Below are positions 63,156-64,000 of a DNA stretch of 64,000 nt, piece by piece. The stretch lies in NCBI RefSeq assembly GCF_001672915.1, contig NZ_LZKR01000047.1:1-64000 (forward strand), given 5' to 3'. This DNA comes from Mycobacterium sp. 1245805.9 (GTDB lineage: Bacteria; Actinomycetota; Actinomycetes; Mycobacteriales; Mycobacteriaceae). Position 1 is the stretch's first letter; each line of letters starts with the position of its first letter. The notes beneath the pieces are model-generated. The model worked only from the letters and a program-made list of their open reading frames with translations. It was not told where the DNA came from and searched no databases. The position numbers and the translations under genes were made by a program.

Positions 63156-64000
63156 ATGCTGCACCGGATCACGCTGTTGGCGATCGCCGCGCCACGGCAG
63201 GTCATCGCCGTTTCCGCGGTGTTCTTTATCGGGGCGGCGGTCTTTGGCATCCCGGTCGTCCAAAGCCTGTCGGTAGGCGGCTTGCGGGATCCGGGCTCGG
63301 AGTCGGCCCACGCCAGCGGGGTGTTGGCCGACGAGTTCGGTCAAAGCGACCAGCAGCTCTTGTTTGTGGTGACCGCGCCCGGAGGCGCCCGCAGCGATCA
63401 AGCGCGTCGGGTCGGCACCGATATCGTCGACGACCTGCTGCGATCCCCTTACGTGTTCAACGTGTCCTCCCTGTGGACCGCGGCACCACAGACCGCCGCC
63501 GGGTTGGTCAGCAAGGACGGCAAGTCCGGCTTGATCGTGGCCAACCTCAAAGGCGGGGAAAACAACGCGCCGAAATACGCCAAGGCGCTGTCCGATCAAA
63601 TCGGGGGGGACCGCGACGGAGTCGCCGTGCGCACTGGCGGAATGGCGATGGTCTACGCGCAGATTAACGATCAAACCCAGCGCGACCTGGCGTTGATGGA
63701 AAGCATCGCACTCCCGTTGAGCTTCGTTGCACTGGTGTGGGTGTTCGGTGGCCTGCTCGCGGCGGCGCTGCCGGTCGCCGTGGGGCTGATCGCCATCGTT
63801 GGTTCGATGTCGATACTGCGGCTGCTGACATTCACCACGGACGTCTCGATTTTGGCGCTCAACCTGAGCACCGCGCTGGGCCTGGCGCTGGCCATCGACT
63901 ACACGCTGTTGATCATCAGCCGCTACCGCGACGAGCTGGCCGAGGCAGCCACTCCCAACGACGCACTGATCCGGACCATGGCCACCGCCGGGCGCACCGT
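63156..64000 (+). CDS. MmpL-family RND transporter, N-terminal part (truncated by window end)
   Basis: The ATG at 63156 follows GGAAGGA. The 281 visible residues show a first transmembrane helix (VIAVSAVFFIGAAVFGIPVV), a large periplasmic loop with GLRDPGSESAHASGVLADEFGQSD, then LSFVALVWVFGGLLAAALPVAVGLIAIVGSMSILRLLT and ALGLALAIDYTLLIISRYRDELAEA. The DYxxxxxxRYRDE motif marks MmpL proteins with the proton-relay Asp-Tyr pair. The rest lies outside the window. It may resemble MmpL13; the paralogue cannot be decided. The lipid cargo is unknown. Confidence 0.88.
   Translation, partial: MLHRITLLAIAAPRQVIAVSAVFFIGAAVFGIPVVQSLSVGGLRDPGSESAHASGVLADEFGQSDQQLLFVVTAPGGARSDQARRVGTDIVDDLLRSPYVFNVSSLWTAAPQTAAGLVSKDGKSGLIVANLKGGENNAPKYAKALSDQIGGDRDGVAVRTGGMAMVYAQINDQTQRDLALMESIALPLSFVALVWVFGGLLAAALPVAVGLIAIVGSMSILRLLTFTTDVSILALNLSTALGLALAIDYTLLIISRYRDELAEAATPNDALIRTMATAGRT

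Overview
The window looks like the chromosome of a nontuberculous Mycobacterium. The DNA is strongly GC-rich and GTG starts and ATGA/GTGA start-stop overlaps are common. It encodes families typical of this genus: an Rv1747-like FHA/ABC exporter, a mycolate-cyclopropane-synthase-type methyltransferase, a WS/DGAT acyltransferase, mycofactocin-type SDRs, F420-type oxidoreductases, an EspR-like regulator and an MmpL. A Mycobacterium avium-complex-like species is plausible, but I cannot prove the species. I saw no rRNA, tRNA, CRISPR array, insertion sequence or prophage, and no gene-free stretch longer than about 240 bases.

Layout. 1-3.9 kb: a truncated gene preceded by a KstR-type box, then small membrane proteins. 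3.9-7.9 kb: a PadR regulator, a KstD-like FAD dehydrogenase and a divergent KshA-like Rieske oxygenase with a small Cys protein. 7.9-15.7 kb: a cyclopropane-synthase-like methyltransferase, SDRs, an HxD...H oxygenase-like protein, an esterase and a TetR gene divergent from an uncharacterised protein across a perfect operator. 15.7-24.8 kb: acyl-CoA ligase, Baeyer-Villiger monooxygenase (BVMO), SDR, Dabb proteins, Old Yellow Enzyme, esterase and IclR. 24.9-36.3 kb: an HsaA / HsaC / delta-4-ketosteroid-dehydrogenase-like operon, mycofactocin SDRs, a second BVMO, ferredoxin, thioesterase, amidohydrolase and HsaD-like hydrolase. 36.4-50.2 kb: WS/DGAT, F420-type enzymes, a molybdopterin oxidoreductase, a type III PKS with an ICMT-type methyltransferase, an Rv1747-like exporter and two copies of an intergenic palindromic repeat. 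50.3-60.8 kb: a ferritin-like protein with a TetR regulator, divergent from a nine-gene operon (two acyl-CoA dehydrogenases, two MaoC hydratases, Ltp2-like aldolase, DUF35 protein, esterase, third BVMO, FadD17-like ligase). 60.9-64 kb: an EspR-like / ImmA-like / polytopic membrane protein module and the start of an MmpL.

How the genes could work together. Most of 4-36 kb and 51-61 kb reads as one dispersed catabolic region for a steroid or other polycyclic terpenoid-like substrate. Ring activation would use KstD, KshA and the delta-4 dehydrogenase; ring A cleavage HsaA, HsaC and HsaD; Baeyer-Villiger oxidation three BVMOs paired with esterases. CoA ligation, dehydrogenation, hydration and retro-aldol cleavage would use FadD, FadE pair, MaoC pair, Ltp2 and DUF35. 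The reductase partners (KshB, HsaB) are not in the window. A second steroid cluster with a PadR-type regulator (called C-19+) has been reported in M. smegmatis, to my recollection; this region may be its counterpart. The 51-61 kb operon resembles the Mtb igr operon with its ChsH2 protein split into separate genes.

Local regulators (PadR, TetR, IclR, TetR, XRE) mostly lie next to clear inverted repeats, which suggests modular substrate-specific control.
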